Source: JBFKQC01 sp041627895
GTDB taxonomy: Bacteria; Pseudomonadota; Alphaproteobacteria; Rhodobacterales; Rhodobacteraceae
DNA: 64,000 nt
Reading direction: 5' to 3'
Assembly: GCA_041627895.1 (NCBI GenBank)
Contig: JBFKQC010000005.1
Span: forward strand, 1 to 64,000
Part shown: positions 33,132 to 42,456 of the stretch, one piece after another
Numbering within the stretch: the first letter of the stretch is position 1
How the letters are laid out: the number at the start of each line of letters is the position of its first letter
Position numbers and translations under genes: made by a program
The notes under the pieces: generated by a model
Database searches by the model: none
What the model was told of the DNA's origin: nothing
The model's input: the letters and a program-made list of their open reading frames with translations, nothing else

Positions 33132-35158
33132 CTAGTTGTAGTATGCCGCGCCATAGTCCGCAAAGGCGCCGTGCCGGCCCGCATAGCCGTAGCGGCGCAT
33201 CCGGCGCGGTCGATCTGGGTCAGCACCGTTCCGGTGACCCGCAGCCCGACCGACGCGAACTGGCGCAGACCTCCGGCGACTTGCTCGGCGGCGGTCCGGT
33301 CCCAGCGCACCACGTAGAGGATTGCATCTGCCACCTGCCCGATCACCCGCGCGTCGGGCACCACCAGCACGGGCGGCGTGTCGATCAGCACGAAGTCATA
33401 GGCGGCGCGCGCCTCGTCGATGAGCCGCCGGAACGGGTCGGAGGTGAATACGTCGGCGGCGTTCCGGGCCGAAGTCCCGCCGACCAGGACATCCGCCCCG
33501 AGCGCATCGACCGTGGCGACCCCCTCGGCCAGTGTCAGGTCGCCGCCGATGACCGACAGCAGGGCGCCGGCATCCAGCCCGGGGAAGTATTCAGAAAACG
33601 TGCGCCTGCGTATGTCGCCCTCGATCAGCAGCACCCGCTTGCCCAGGCTCGCGAGGTTCTGCGCCAGGGCGATGGACAGGGTGGTCTTGCCCTCGCCCGG
33701 AACCGACGACGTGAACACCAGCACCCGGGGCGGCCCGCCGGCATCCTGCAGCAGGATCGAGGTGCGCAGATTGCGGATCGCCTCGGCGGCGGCAGAGGTC
33801 GGGCTGTCGCGCAGGTAGTCGACCAGCCCGTCCCGACGCCGGTCGGGCAATTGCGGGACCTGGCCGAGCACCGGATGCCCGGTCGTGGCCTCGAGGGCCT
33901 CGCCGGTGCGGAACCCCGCATGCAGGAACTGCCTGCACAGCACCAGCGCGGCCCCGGCCATGGCGCCCAAAAGCAGCGACACCGCGACGATCAGCGCCTT
34001 GCGCGGCCGCACCAGTTGGCCCGGAACCGCGCGGGACAGGATGCGGCTATCGGCCTGCTGCAGCCCGATCTGCACCGACGTCTCTTTCAGCCGGGCTAGG
34101 AAGGTGTCATAAAGCACGCGCGTGGCATCCGCCTCGCGCCGAAGCTTGGTCAGCGCCGCCAGATCGGCGTTCTGCTCTGCGATTTGTTCCTCGATCTCGG
34201 TCAGCGATGCCATCAGTGCCAATCGCTGCGCCGCTTGCCGGGACCGGTCGGCATCGGTTGCCGCATCGGCGCCGCCCAACCGGTCGAGCCGCTCGCGGAT
34301 ATCCTTCATCCGCGCGTTCAACGCCTCCAGCGCGTCGATGCTGATCAGGCTGGTCTCGGCCCGAAGCGTCTTGATCGCGTCTTCCTTCGCCTTCAGTTCC
34401 AGTTCCAGCTCGGCCACCCGTCCGCTCAGCCAGTCGACGGCGTATTCGGTGGCGGCGAATTTCGTGCCGATCTGGTCGTCGATATAGATCTCGGCCAGCC
34501 GGTTCGCCATCGCGGCGGATTTGCGCGGGTCGCCAGTCGTGACCTCGATATCGAACAGGAACGTGTCGCGGCGCGCCGTGACCGCGACCGCCTCGGTCAC
34601 CTGCCTGACCGTCTCGTTCAGCGCGGCGGCTTCGGCCGAAATGCCGGCGGCATCGCCTGCCTCCGGCGACAGGAGGTCCGAGACCCAGGACCGGACCGTC
34701 CCCAGCGACCCGCCGCCTTCTCCCGGCAGGACCGGGTTGAACTCGGGATCCTCTAGCAGACTCAACTCGCTTACCAGCCTTTCGATCAGCCCGCGCGACC
34801 GGATGATCGCCAGTTCCGTGTTGATCGCGGCCTCTTCGGTGGAAACGCCGGATATCACGCTTTCGAGATCGACGACCTGCTGGTTGCGGACCTGAAAGGC
34901 AAGCCGCGCCGAGGCGGTGTACTGCGGGTCGGCCAAGCGAAATGCGTAGACCCCGCCAAGCAGCATCGCGGCCAGCACGGCAAGGAGGATCGTCCACTTG
35001 CCGCGCCAAAGCGCGCCGATCAGGGCATGCGGGTCGATGTCGCCCGGCGCGAGCGCCGCGCCGTTTGCCGGCGGCTCGATCCTTGCGCCGGCCGCGCGGC
35101 CGCGCTGCGCGGCATCTGGGGACACGATTGCAAGTCGCGCTCCGGTCTCGTCACTCAT
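33132..35158 (-). CDS. Wzc-like polysaccharide co-polymerase/tyrosine kinase with C-terminal frameshift
   Basis: This inner-membrane protein controls chain length and export of the polysaccharide. It has a Wzz domain with membrane segments near 55-75 and 388-408, long coiled coils between, and a cytoplasmic BY-kinase: Walker A SSVPGEGKTTLS near 488, A' LLIEGDIRR, Walker B VLIDTPP. The frame stays open past the expected end, but the last part (after TQIDRAG, near 33200) is nonsense antisense to the SucCD-like genes. One base inserted at 33200/33201 restores MRRYGYAGRHGAFADYG and then AAYYN and a stop at 33132, the usual tyrosine-rich autophosphorylation tail. The coordinates give this restored gene of about 675 residues. 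It is either a real mutation or a sequence error. Confidence 0.8.
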
Positions 35159-35313
35159 CTCTGCCCCGCAACTCGCGCGTGCGGCGAACTCTGTCAGGAA
35201 TTCCCGCGCAACTCAACCCACGGGCCATTTTCGCGCCGCTGTGGTTGCATTTTCGCCCGTGAACGCTAGTTCTGCGGTCGCCTGCGACGATGCGCCGAAA
35301 GAGGAGCGGCCGG

Positions 35314-36582
35314 ATGCGGTTCAGCGGGTTTCTGCGACAGGCCTTCGGCGTGGGCGCGATCACGGTGGCCGACCGGGCCGCGGGTTTCGTGCTGGCCGTC
35401 GTGCTGGCGCGCTGGCTCGGCCCCGAGGGTTACGGCATCTTCGCCTTCGTCATGGCCGCGGCGGCGCTGGCGGCGGTGCCGGTGCGCTTCGGTCTGCCCG
35501 AATGGTTGATGCGCGAACTGGCCGCGGGCCGGGCGGGCGCACCGCTGGCCGCGCGCACGCTTGCACTTGTCCTGGCGACAGGGCTCGGCGGCGCGGTTGC
35601 CGGATCCGCCGTCGTCGCGCTGGCCGCCGAACCCGGAAGCCTGCGCTCGGCGCTGCTGATCGGTCTCTGGATGATCCCGCTGACCGCCGCGCTCGAGGTG
35701 CTTGGCCATGCCCTGCGCGGCTGGGGGCGGCCCGCGCTGGCGCAGGCGATCCTGACGCTGGTGCCGACATTGCTGGTGCTGGCCGGGATCGGCGCCCTGA
35801 TCTGGGCCGCGGCCACGGGTACGGCCGCGGCCGCCCTGGGCATCCGGGCGGCGATGCTTGCCGCAGCGGCGCTGGCGGGGCTGGCCCTGGCCCTGCGCCT
35901 GGCCCCGCGGCCGGGCGCAGGGGCGCCTCCGCCGGCGGCCCGCGCGATGCTGCGCGCGGCGTTCCCCTTCATGCTGATCGGCGCGGCGGGCGTGGTGATG
36001 GCGCGCACCGACGTTCTGATGCTGGGCCTTCTCGCAGGCACGCTCGAGGCCGGGCTCTACAACGTCGCGGCGCAGGCGGCGGCGCTGGTGCTTCTGGTGC
36101 TGAACGTCGGCGCCACGGTCGCCGCGCCGCAGTTTGCCCGGCTGGAGGCGGCGGGCGACCGCGTTGCGCTGGCGCGCTTCGCGGCATCGTCGGCCCGCGC
36201 CGTCGCGCTGGCCGCGGCGCCCGTAGGCCTGCTGCTGATCGTCTTCGGCGGGCCGCTTCTTGCTCTGGTCTTCGGCGCCGATTTCGGCGCCGGGGCGATG
36301 GCGCTGGCGATCCTCGCGGCCGGTGCGCTGATCTCGCTGGTGTGGGGCACGCCCGGATTTCTGCTGAACATGACCGGGTTCGAGGCGCTGTCGCTGCGCA
36401 TCATGGCGGGCGCTGCGGCGCTGAACGTGGCGCTGAATGCCGCGCTGATACCGGCGATGGGGCCGGAGGGCGCCGCGCTCGCCACGGCGCTGGCGCTGAA
36501 CGCGCAGAAGGCCGCCGGCTGGCTGGCGGTGCGCCGCCGGCTGGGGATGGATTGCGGCTGCCTCGGGCTGGGCACGGCATGA
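35314..36582 (+). CDS. wzx: Wzx-like polysaccharide flippase (MOP superfamily)
   Basis: This 422-residue inner-membrane protein flips lipid-linked repeat units. It has about 12 hydrophobic helices, with the N-terminal LRQAFGVGAITVADRAAGF and the LGPEGYGIFAFVMA loop typical of polysaccharide biosynthesis flippases (PF01943/PF13440). The ATG at 35314 has GAGGAG in front; an in-frame ATG at 35290 lacks one. It is divergent from the Wzc-like gene over 155 bases and its stop overlaps the start of the sulfotransferase gene. Wzx with Wzy and Wzc makes this a Wzx/Wzy-dependent locus, unlike the synthase-type locus at the left end. Confidence 0.85.
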   Translation: MRFSGFLRQAFGVGAITVADRAAGFVLAVVLARWLGPEGYGIFAFVMAAAALAAVPVRFGLPEWLMRELAAGRAGAPLAARTLALVLATGLGGAVAGSAVVALAAEPGSLRSALLIGLWMIPLTAALEVLGHALRGWGRPALAQAILTLVPTLLVLAGIGALIWAAATGTAAAALGIRAAMLAAAALAGLALALRLAPRPGAGAPPPAARAMLRAAFPFMLIGAAGVVMARTDVLMLGLLAGTLEAGLYNVAAQAAALVLLVLNVGATVAAPQFARLEAAGDRVALARFAASSARAVALAAAPVGLLLIVFGGPLLALVFGADFGAGAMALAILAAGALISLVWGTPGFLLNMTGFEALSLRIMAGAAALNVALNAALIPAMGPEGAALATALALNAQKAAGWLAVRRRLGMDCGCLGLGTA

Positions 36583-37466
36583 CTACGCGGCGGCCGGATT
36601 TCTTCATCCTCGGCGCGCCGAAATGCGGCACCACGGCGCTGGCGCAATACCTTGCCGAGCATCCGCAGGTGTTCATGGCGACACCGAAGGAGCCGCATCA
36701 CTACAACACCGACCACGCGCACCGCCACTTCCCCGACCGCGACGCCTACCTCGCGCTGTTCGCCGATGCCGGGCCAATCCACCGCCGCATCGGCGAAGCC
36801 TCGGTCTGGTATCTCTATTCCGCAATGGCCGTGGCGAACATCGAGGACGACCTGCCGGGCGCCCGATACATCGTGATGTTGCGCAACCCGGTGTCGATGG
36901 CGCCGTCACTGCATGAACAACTGGTCTTTGCCGGGAACGAAAGCATCGCGGATTTCCACTCTGCCTGGCGCGCGCAGGACCGTCGCCGCGCGGGCGAGGC
37001 GATTCCGGCATTCGTAACCGAGCCGGCCTATCTGCTCTATCGCGAGGCCTGCAGCCTCGGGGCGCAGCTTCGGCGGCTCCTTGCCCGGGTCGACCGGGGG
37101 CGCGTCCTGATCGTCTTCACCGAAGACCTGACGGCCGACCCGCGTGCGGTCTGGACGCGGGTGCAGGACTTTCTGGGACTTGACGACGACGGAAGGCGCG
37201 CGTTTCCGGTGGTGAACCCCGCAAAGGTGCGTCGTTCGCGGATGCTGAAGCTGATCAACGACGCCTATGCGCGGCTGCGCGGGCGGCTTGGGTTCGGCGG
37301 ATTCGGGTTCGGCGTGCTGGAACGCGTCGACCGATGGAACAGCCGCGACCGCCCGCGCGATGCGCTGCCGGAGCGGTTGCGCCAGGAACTGGCCGGGGCC
37401 TTTGCCGAGGACGTGGCGACGCTGGAGGCATTGACCGGGCGGGACTTGTCGCACTGGCTGCGGTGA
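36579..37466 (+). CDS. PAPS-dependent sulfotransferase
   Basis: This 295-residue protein has the sulfotransferase fold. LGAPKCGTTAL (residues 11-21) is the 5'-phosphosulfate loop, VMLRNPVSMAPSLH near 100 is the 3'-phosphate motif, and residues VFTEDLTADP fit the family core. It would transfer sulfate from PAPS to a sugar hydroxyl in the cytoplasm. It overlaps the flippase gene by four bases (ATGA), so the sulfated target is probably the repeat unit of this locus. Alternatives such as lipid sulfation are possible but less supported by context. Confidence 0.85.
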   Translation: MTTRRPDFFILGAPKCGTTALAQYLAEHPQVFMATPKEPHHYNTDHAHRHFPDRDAYLALFADAGPIHRRIGEASVWYLYSAMAVANIEDDLPGARYIVMLRNPVSMAPSLHEQLVFAGNESIADFHSAWRAQDRRRAGEAIPAFVTEPAYLLYREACSLGAQLRRLLARVDRGRVLIVFTEDLTADPRAVWTRVQDFLGLDDDGRRAFPVVNPAKVRRSRMLKLINDAYARLRGRLGFGGFGFGVLERVDRWNSRDRPRDALPERLRQELAGAFAEDVATLEALTGRDLSHWLR

Positions 37467-37609
37467 CGTTTGGTTGTCCGGTCCCCGTTTGGTCGCGAGG
37501 GGACCAAGTGGCCGGCCCGCCCATGTTCTTTCCGGATGTTACCGGCGTTCCCCGCGCTCGCATGCCCGCAATGCCGCGATGGGGCGACTGCGGATCGCCG
37601 GGTCCCCGG

Positions 37610-38707
37610 TCATCGGAACAACGTCTCCCACTCCGCCGCAATCCGGTCGATCGAAAACCGCTCGCGAACTTCCCTCGCGGCCCCGCCCAGCGCGCGTCGC
37701 CGGTCGGCGTCCGCCATCAGCCCGGTCAGCGCCGCGCAAAGCGCGTCAGGGTCGTCCTGCGGCACCAGCAGCCCGTCGAGGCCGGGCCGGATGATGTCGC
37801 GCGGGCCGGTCTCGCAATCGACGCTGACCACGGGCAGGCCGTGCGCCATTGCCTCGAGCAGCGTCATCGGGAAGCCCTCGTATATCGACGTCATCGCGAA
37901 GACGTCCGCGGCGCCGTACCATTCGCCGATGTTCCCCGCACGGCCCGGCAACACCACCCTGCCCGGCCCGGCGCGCGCACCAAGCGCCGCGAGCGCATCG
38001 CGCAATGGCCCCTCGCCGAGAATCGCGAGGTCCCAGTCCGGATGATCCGGGGCGAGGCGGGTGAAGGCGGCGATCAGCCGGTCAAATCCCTTCTGGTCGG
38101 CCAGCCGCCCCGCGGACAGCAGCAGCCGGCGGTGGGGGCGCACGTGGTCGCCTGGCACAAGGCGCGGCACGCCCGGTTCGAGCGGGTGCATCACCGGGTT
38201 CGGCAGCGTGACGACCCGCCGCGCACGGGTCTCGCGCCGCAGCCAGGCGGCGCCGTCCGGGGTCAGCGCCGTGACGGCATCGAGCCGGGCATAGGCGTGG
38301 CGCCGGATCAAGGCCCAGGCCCGGCCGAGCGGCGCCATCGGCGGGTGGATATGCTCTGCCCCGATCCTGCGGCCGACATGGGCGCCGCCGGCAAGGCCCA
38401 ACAGGCAGGCCGCCGTCGACATCATGCCGATCGCGACATCCGGGCGCGTCCGCGCGAGGCACCGGCGCACCGCCCGGACACGGGCCAGGTTGCTGACCAG
38501 CGCCGCCGCGGCCGACCCGCTGGCGCCGCCACCGCCAAGCGCGATGCGCCGCACGGCCGGGTCCAGCGGGTAGGCATCCGTCTCGGCACCGACGAAACTG
38601 GCGATGGTGATGCGGTGACCGCGCGCCGACCAGTGATTGGCGAGGTTGGCGGTCACACGCTCTGCACCGCCTGCCTGCATCGAATTGATCAGGAACAGGA
38701 TATGCAT
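37610..38707 (-). CDS. Family 4 glycosyltransferase A
   Basis: This 365-residue GT-B enzyme adds a sugar to the repeat unit. Start MHILFLINSMQAGGAERV is the acceptor-side loop of GT4 enzymes; LSAGRLADQKGFDRLI near 190 and the donor motif SIYEGFPMTLLEAMAHGLPVV (split here as SIYEGFPM and LLEAMAHG) near 270 hold the catalytic Glu pair. Its ATG overlaps the stop of the next GT4 gene by one base (TGATG) and the two proteins are alike in length and motif text, so they arose by tandem duplication. The sugar is unknown. Confidence 0.88.
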   Translation of the reverse strand: MHILFLINSMQAGGAERVTANLANHWSARGHRITIASFVGAETDAYPLDPAVRRIALGGGGASGSAAAALVSNLARVRAVRRCLARTRPDVAIGMMSTAACLLGLAGGAHVGRRIGAEHIHPPMAPLGRAWALIRRHAYARLDAVTALTPDGAAWLRRETRARRVVTLPNPVMHPLEPGVPRLVPGDHVRPHRRLLLSAGRLADQKGFDRLIAAFTRLAPDHPDWDLAILGEGPLRDALAALGARAGPGRVVLPGRAGNIGEWYGAADVFAMTSIYEGFPMTLLEAMAHGLPVVSVDCETGPRDIIRPGLDGLLVPQDDPDALCAALTGLMADADRRRALGGAAREVRERFSIDRIAAEWETLFR

Positions 38708-39831
38708 CAGCGGGCCGGTCCCCGGCCGCCACCGGCCGCCACCGAGGCGAACAGCCCGTCCCACAAGTCGAGCACCCGGTCGAGCCTGAAGACCTCGCGC
38801 ACTTCGCCCGCCTTTCGCGCCAGTGCCTCGCGTTCCGCACGGTTGGTCAGCAACCGCCTGAGCGCCTCCGCCAGACGGTCGGCATGGGCGTCGTCGGGCA
38901 GCAGCAGCGCGCGACGGCCCGCGTCGGTGATCTCGCGCGGCCCCGCGTCGATGTCGAAGGCCACGCAGGGCAGGTCATGCGCCATGGCTTCCAGCAGCGC
39001 GTTCGGGAACCCCTCGAAAGCCGAGGCGAGCGCAAAGGCATCGGCGCGGGCGTACCATGCGGCGAGGTTGCCGGCGAAGCCCGGCAGATGCACGCGACCG
39101 GCCACGCCCTCGGCGGCGGCCCGATCCGCAAGCGCGGCGCGTTCCGCCCCTTCACCCAGGATCACCAGGTCGCAATCCGGCACCTCCGCGGCGATCCGGG
39201 CGAAGCCGGCGATCAACAGATCGTGGCGCTTCTGCGGATCCAGGCGCCCGACCGACAGCAGGCATCGCCGCGCGGTCCCGAGTACTTCGTCCGGGTCAAG
39301 ACGCGGTGCAGCGGTCGGCAACGGCAAGACGACCGGGTTCGGGATCACCTCGACCCGCGCGCGCGGATATCGGCGGCGCATCCAGTTGCCGGTGCGCCCC
39401 GTCTGGGCGCAAAGAACCGCGGCGCGGCGATATGCGAGGTCGCGCGCCAACCGGGCCGCCGCGCCGAGGGGCAACAGGGGAGGATGGATGCGCTCGCAGG
39501 CGATCACCGGCACGCCGGTGCCCGCGGCGGCCAGCACGGCCGCCACGTTCACATGCGGAAGGAACGAGACGATCGCGTCGGGCCGCATGCCCCTGATCTT
39601 CCGTCGCAGCGCGCGCAGCCGTGCCAGGCGGCCAGTCGCACCGTTGACATGATCGGCCAGATGGTCAACTTCGACGGTATCGTCGGGCGGGTAGCTGCAA
39701 CCTCCGCGGCCGGAATAGGTCGGCATCAGACAGACGGCGTATCCGCGTTCGGCGAAGGCGTTGCACAGAAGGACGGCGACACGCTCGGCGCCGCCGCCTT
39801 CGAGGGAAGAGACCAGGAAGAGTAGTTTCAT
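38707..39831 (-). CDS. Family 4 glycosyltransferase B
   Basis: This 374-residue GT4 enzyme is a tandem paralogue of the protein encoded downstream. It has MKLLFLVSSLEGGGAERVA at the N-terminus, LSVGRLDPQKRHDLLI near 200, and SAFEGFPNALLEAMAHDLP near 280 with the EX7E glutamates. It is the first gene of a two-gene minus-strand unit. Its ATG (39831) lies only 2 bases from the GTG start of the divergent polymerase gene, so the promoters of the two genes must lie inside each other's coding region. Confidence 0.88.
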   Translation of the reverse strand: MKLLFLVSSLEGGGAERVAVLLCNAFAERGYAVCLMPTYSGRGGCSYPPDDTVEVDHLADHVNGATGRLARLRALRRKIRGMRPDAIVSFLPHVNVAAVLAAAGTGVPVIACERIHPPLLPLGAAARLARDLAYRRAAVLCAQTGRTGNWMRRRYPRARVEVIPNPVVLPLPTAAPRLDPDEVLGTARRCLLSVGRLDPQKRHDLLIAGFARIAAEVPDCDLVILGEGAERAALADRAAAEGVAGRVHLPGFAGNLAAWYARADAFALASAFEGFPNALLEAMAHDLPCVAFDIDAGPREITDAGRRALLLPDDAHADRLAEALRRLLTNRAEREALARKAGEVREVFRLDRVLDLWDGLFASVAAGGGRGPAR

Positions 39832-39833
39832 TC

Positions 39834-41108
39834 GTGACCCCGCCCCTGCAACCCCGCCCCCCCGCATACGATGCCGCGCCCGCCCGGCAAGGTCGGCTGC
39901 AGGTTGATCTCCTCGCGCTTGGCCTGTCGTTATTCGTGTTTTTCTTCGCGGGCAACCTGCCGCTCTGGCTTTTCACCCGGGGCGGACCGCCGCCCCTGTG
40001 GTGGTATCTCGCCTTCCTTGGCTTCGGCCTCGCCATGTTGTTCGGCCGGATTCTGGCGCGCGGGAAGCTGTTTTCGGGCGCAGACTGGACGCAGGCACGG
40101 GCGGTGTTTCTCTGGGTGTTCGTCTGGCTGGCCTGGACGCTGGTGAACTTCCTCGCGTCGTCGCAGTCCGAGGTTGCGGTGCAGATCATGATCACCCGGC
40201 TCGAAATGGCCGCCGTGCTGGCGATGATGATCTGGCTGATTGCAGCGCTGCCCGACAGGCGGGTGCTGGGGCTGGCATTCCTCGCGGTGACGGTGCTGAG
40301 CGCGGCGCTGAACGTCTTCGACTTCGTGTCGCCCACGTTCTCGAAGGTGCCCGGGCGCGCGGCCGGGCTGCACATCAACCCGACGATCTCGGGCTATATC
40401 CTGACGCTGGCCGCGGTCTGTGCGATCCCGGTCACGCCGAGGCCGCTGCGCTGGCCGCTGCTGGCGCTGGCCTCGGCGGGGGTGCTGCTGACATTCTCGC
40501 GTGCGGCATGGCTGCTGCTGGTCCTGACGGTCGTGCTGCTGGTCTGGTCCGGCGCGCTGGGGTTCCGGCGCCAGCGCGCGGCGTTCGGCCTTGCGGCACT
40601 GATCGCGTTCGCGGCTCTGGGCTTTGCGCTGGTCTCGGGATTTCTGGCAGAGATCGTCCTGTCGACGCCGCTGGCCGACCTGCTCGACCCCAACACGCTG
40701 GCGCGGCTGGGACTGGCCGAAGCGGCGGCGGATTTCTCCGCCGACGAGCGGCGCGGCGTGCTGTCCCATGGCTGGCACGCCTTTGCCGCGGGCGGGCAGC
40801 CGTTTTTCGGCCTCGGGCTCGGGCACACGCACGAATGGGACTTCCGGGTCAGCACGCACAACATGTACCTGATGTATCTTGTCGAGGGCGGCATCGCCGG
40901 CCTTGCCGTCTTTGTCGCGCTGATCGCGGCACTCATCGCGGCATCGCGGGGCGTCGGGCGCATCCTGGCGCTGAACATCGCGGTCTATTCGCTGTTTTCG
41001 CACAACATCCTCGATTCCCCGGGGCGGATGATCTTCGTCGCGGTCGTCGCCTGCGGGGTCTATGGCGCGCCCGCGCGCCGTGCCGCGCCGGAGCGGCGGC
41101 TTGCCTAG
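39834..41108 (+). CDS. wzy: O-antigen polymerase/ligase-like protein (Wzy)
   Basis: This 424-residue inner-membrane protein likely polymerises the repeat units. It has about 11 hydrophobic helices and the Wzy_C/WaaL-type central region with a long periplasmic loop from about 270 to 335 (ADFSADERRGVLSHGWHAF, FFGLGLGHTHEWD, STHNMYL). The H-N pairs in this loop are typical of the family. The GTG start lies 2 bases from the divergent GT4 gene. The stop overlaps the start of the next GT4 gene by eight bases. Wzy versus WaaL cannot be decided by sequence alone; the nearby Wzx and Wzc favour Wzy. Confidence 0.82.
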   Translation: MTPPLQPRPPAYDAAPARQGRLQVDLLALGLSLFVFFFAGNLPLWLFTRGGPPPLWWYLAFLGFGLAMLFGRILARGKLFSGADWTQARAVFLWVFVWLAWTLVNFLASSQSEVAVQIMITRLEMAAVLAMMIWLIAALPDRRVLGLAFLAVTVLSAALNVFDFVSPTFSKVPGRAAGLHINPTISGYILTLAAVCAIPVTPRPLRWPLLALASAGVLLTFSRAAWLLLVLTVVLLVWSGALGFRRQRAAFGLAALIAFAALGFALVSGFLAEIVLSTPLADLLDPNTLARLGLAEAAADFSADERRGVLSHGWHAFAAGGQPFFGLGLGHTHEWDFRVSTHNMYLMYLVEGGIAGLAVFVALIAALIAASRGVGRILALNIAVYSLFSHNILDSPGRMIFVAVVACGVYGAPARRAAPERRLA

Positions 41109-42456
41109 GCTTCTGCACATCATCACTGGGCTCGGCACCGGCGGCGCCGAGCGGTCGCTGGCGAACCTGCTGGCGGGCGGACTGGCCGCGAGGTTCGAGT
41201 GCCGGGTCGTCTCGCTTGGCGGCGCGGGCCGGTTCGGGCCAGAGATCGCCGCGCTTGGCGTGCCGGTCGATGCGCTGGAAATGCGGGCGGGGCTGCCCGG
41301 GCCTTCGGGGGCGCTGCGGCTGCGCCGGCTGGTGCGCGACTTCCGGCCCGACATCGTGCAGGGCTGGATGTATCACGGCAACGCCGCGGCGTTATTCGCG
41401 CGGGCCGTGGCGCCCGGACGGCCGAAAATGGCGTGGAGCATCCGCCAGTCGCTTTATGATCTCGCCGAGGAGAAGCGCGGCACGCGGGCGGTGATCCGGT
41501 TCTGCGCCTGGCGTTCCGGCGGCGCCGACGCGATTGTCTACAACAGCCGCACCGCGCGGCGCCATCACGAGGCGCAAGGCTATGCGGCGGGCCACGCCGC
41601 GATCGTGCCGAACGGCTTCGACACTGGCCTCTGGCGCCCGGATGCCGGGCGGCGCGCCGCGCTTCGCGCGGACCTCGGCATCGGCGAGGGCGATAGGGCG
41701 GTGGGATTTGCCGCACGCTATCACAAGATGAAGGACCTGCCCGCGTTCCTGAACGCCATGGCCCGGCTGATGCCGCGCGACCCCGGGCTGCACGCCGTGA
41801 TCGCCGGACCCGGAACCGGGCCGGAAAACCCGGCCCTTTCGGCGCACTACGCCGGATTGCCGCAAAGTCGCGTGCATTGCCTCGGCCAACGCGACGACAT
41901 GTCGGCTATCTTTGCCGGGCTCGACATCTTCTGCCTCAGTTCGTGGAACGAGGCGTTTCCCAACGTCGTGGGCGAGGCGATGGCGACGGCCGTGCCCTGC
42001 GTCGTGACCGACGTGGGCGACGCGGCGCATGTGGTGGGCGACACCGGCCGGATCGTGCCGCGGCGCGATCCCGGGGCGCTGGCGGCAGCACTCGCCGAGA
42101 TGCTGGCCTTGAGCGGCGAGGACCGCCGCGCGCTCGGCGAACGGGCGCGGCGGCGGATCGTCGAGAAGTTCGCCCTGGCGCGCACGGTCGAGCGATATGC
42201 CAGGCTGATGGACGGGCTGATGGACGGATCGGGCGCATGTGCGGATCAGCGGGATTCTGGTCCGGCGCCGGGCACGGCGACCCGGCGGGGCTGGTGCGCA
42301 GGATGGCGGCGCGGATCGCCTATCGCGGCCCGGATTCCTTCGGCGAGTGGATCGACGCGGATGCCGGGCTCGCGCTCGGCCACCGGCGGCTTTCGATCAT
42401 CGACCTCTCGCCCGCCGGGCACCAGCCGATGCAAAGCCGCGACGGGCGCCACGTGA
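41101..42456 (+). CDS. Family 4 glycosyltransferase C, with out-of-frame C-terminal extension
   Basis: This GT4 enzyme begins at a TTG (LPRLLHIITGLGTGGAERSL, with GGAG in front) that overlaps the polymerase stop. Core motifs: IVPNGFDTGLW near 180, FAARYHKMKDLPAF near 204, and SSWNEAFPNVVGEAMATAVP near 280. A normal end would fall near RYARLMDG, about residue 378. Instead the frame runs on for 72 residues rich in Arg, Ser and Gly, inside the amidotransferase gene in another frame. This tail has no family counterpart, so a stop codon has probably been lost by a small indel or base change. Confidence 0.82.
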   Translation: MPRLLHIITGLGTGGAERSLANLLAGGLAARFECRVVSLGGAGRFGPEIAALGVPVDALEMRAGLPGPSGALRLRRLVRDFRPDIVQGWMYHGNAAALFARAVAPGRPKMAWSIRQSLYDLAEEKRGTRAVIRFCAWRSGGADAIVYNSRTARRHHEAQGYAAGHAAIVPNGFDTGLWRPDAGRRAALRADLGIGEGDRAVGFAARYHKMKDLPAFLNAMARLMPRDPGLHAVIAGPGTGPENPALSAHYAGLPQSRVHCLGQRDDMSAIFAGLDIFCLSSWNEAFPNVVGEAMATAVPCVVTDVGDAAHVVGDTGRIVPRRDPGALAAALAEMLALSGEDRRALGERARRRIVEKFALARTVERYARLMDGLMDGSGACADQRDSGPAPGTATRRGWCAGWRRGSPIAARIPSASGSTRMPGSRSATGGFRSSTSRPPGTSRCKAATGAT

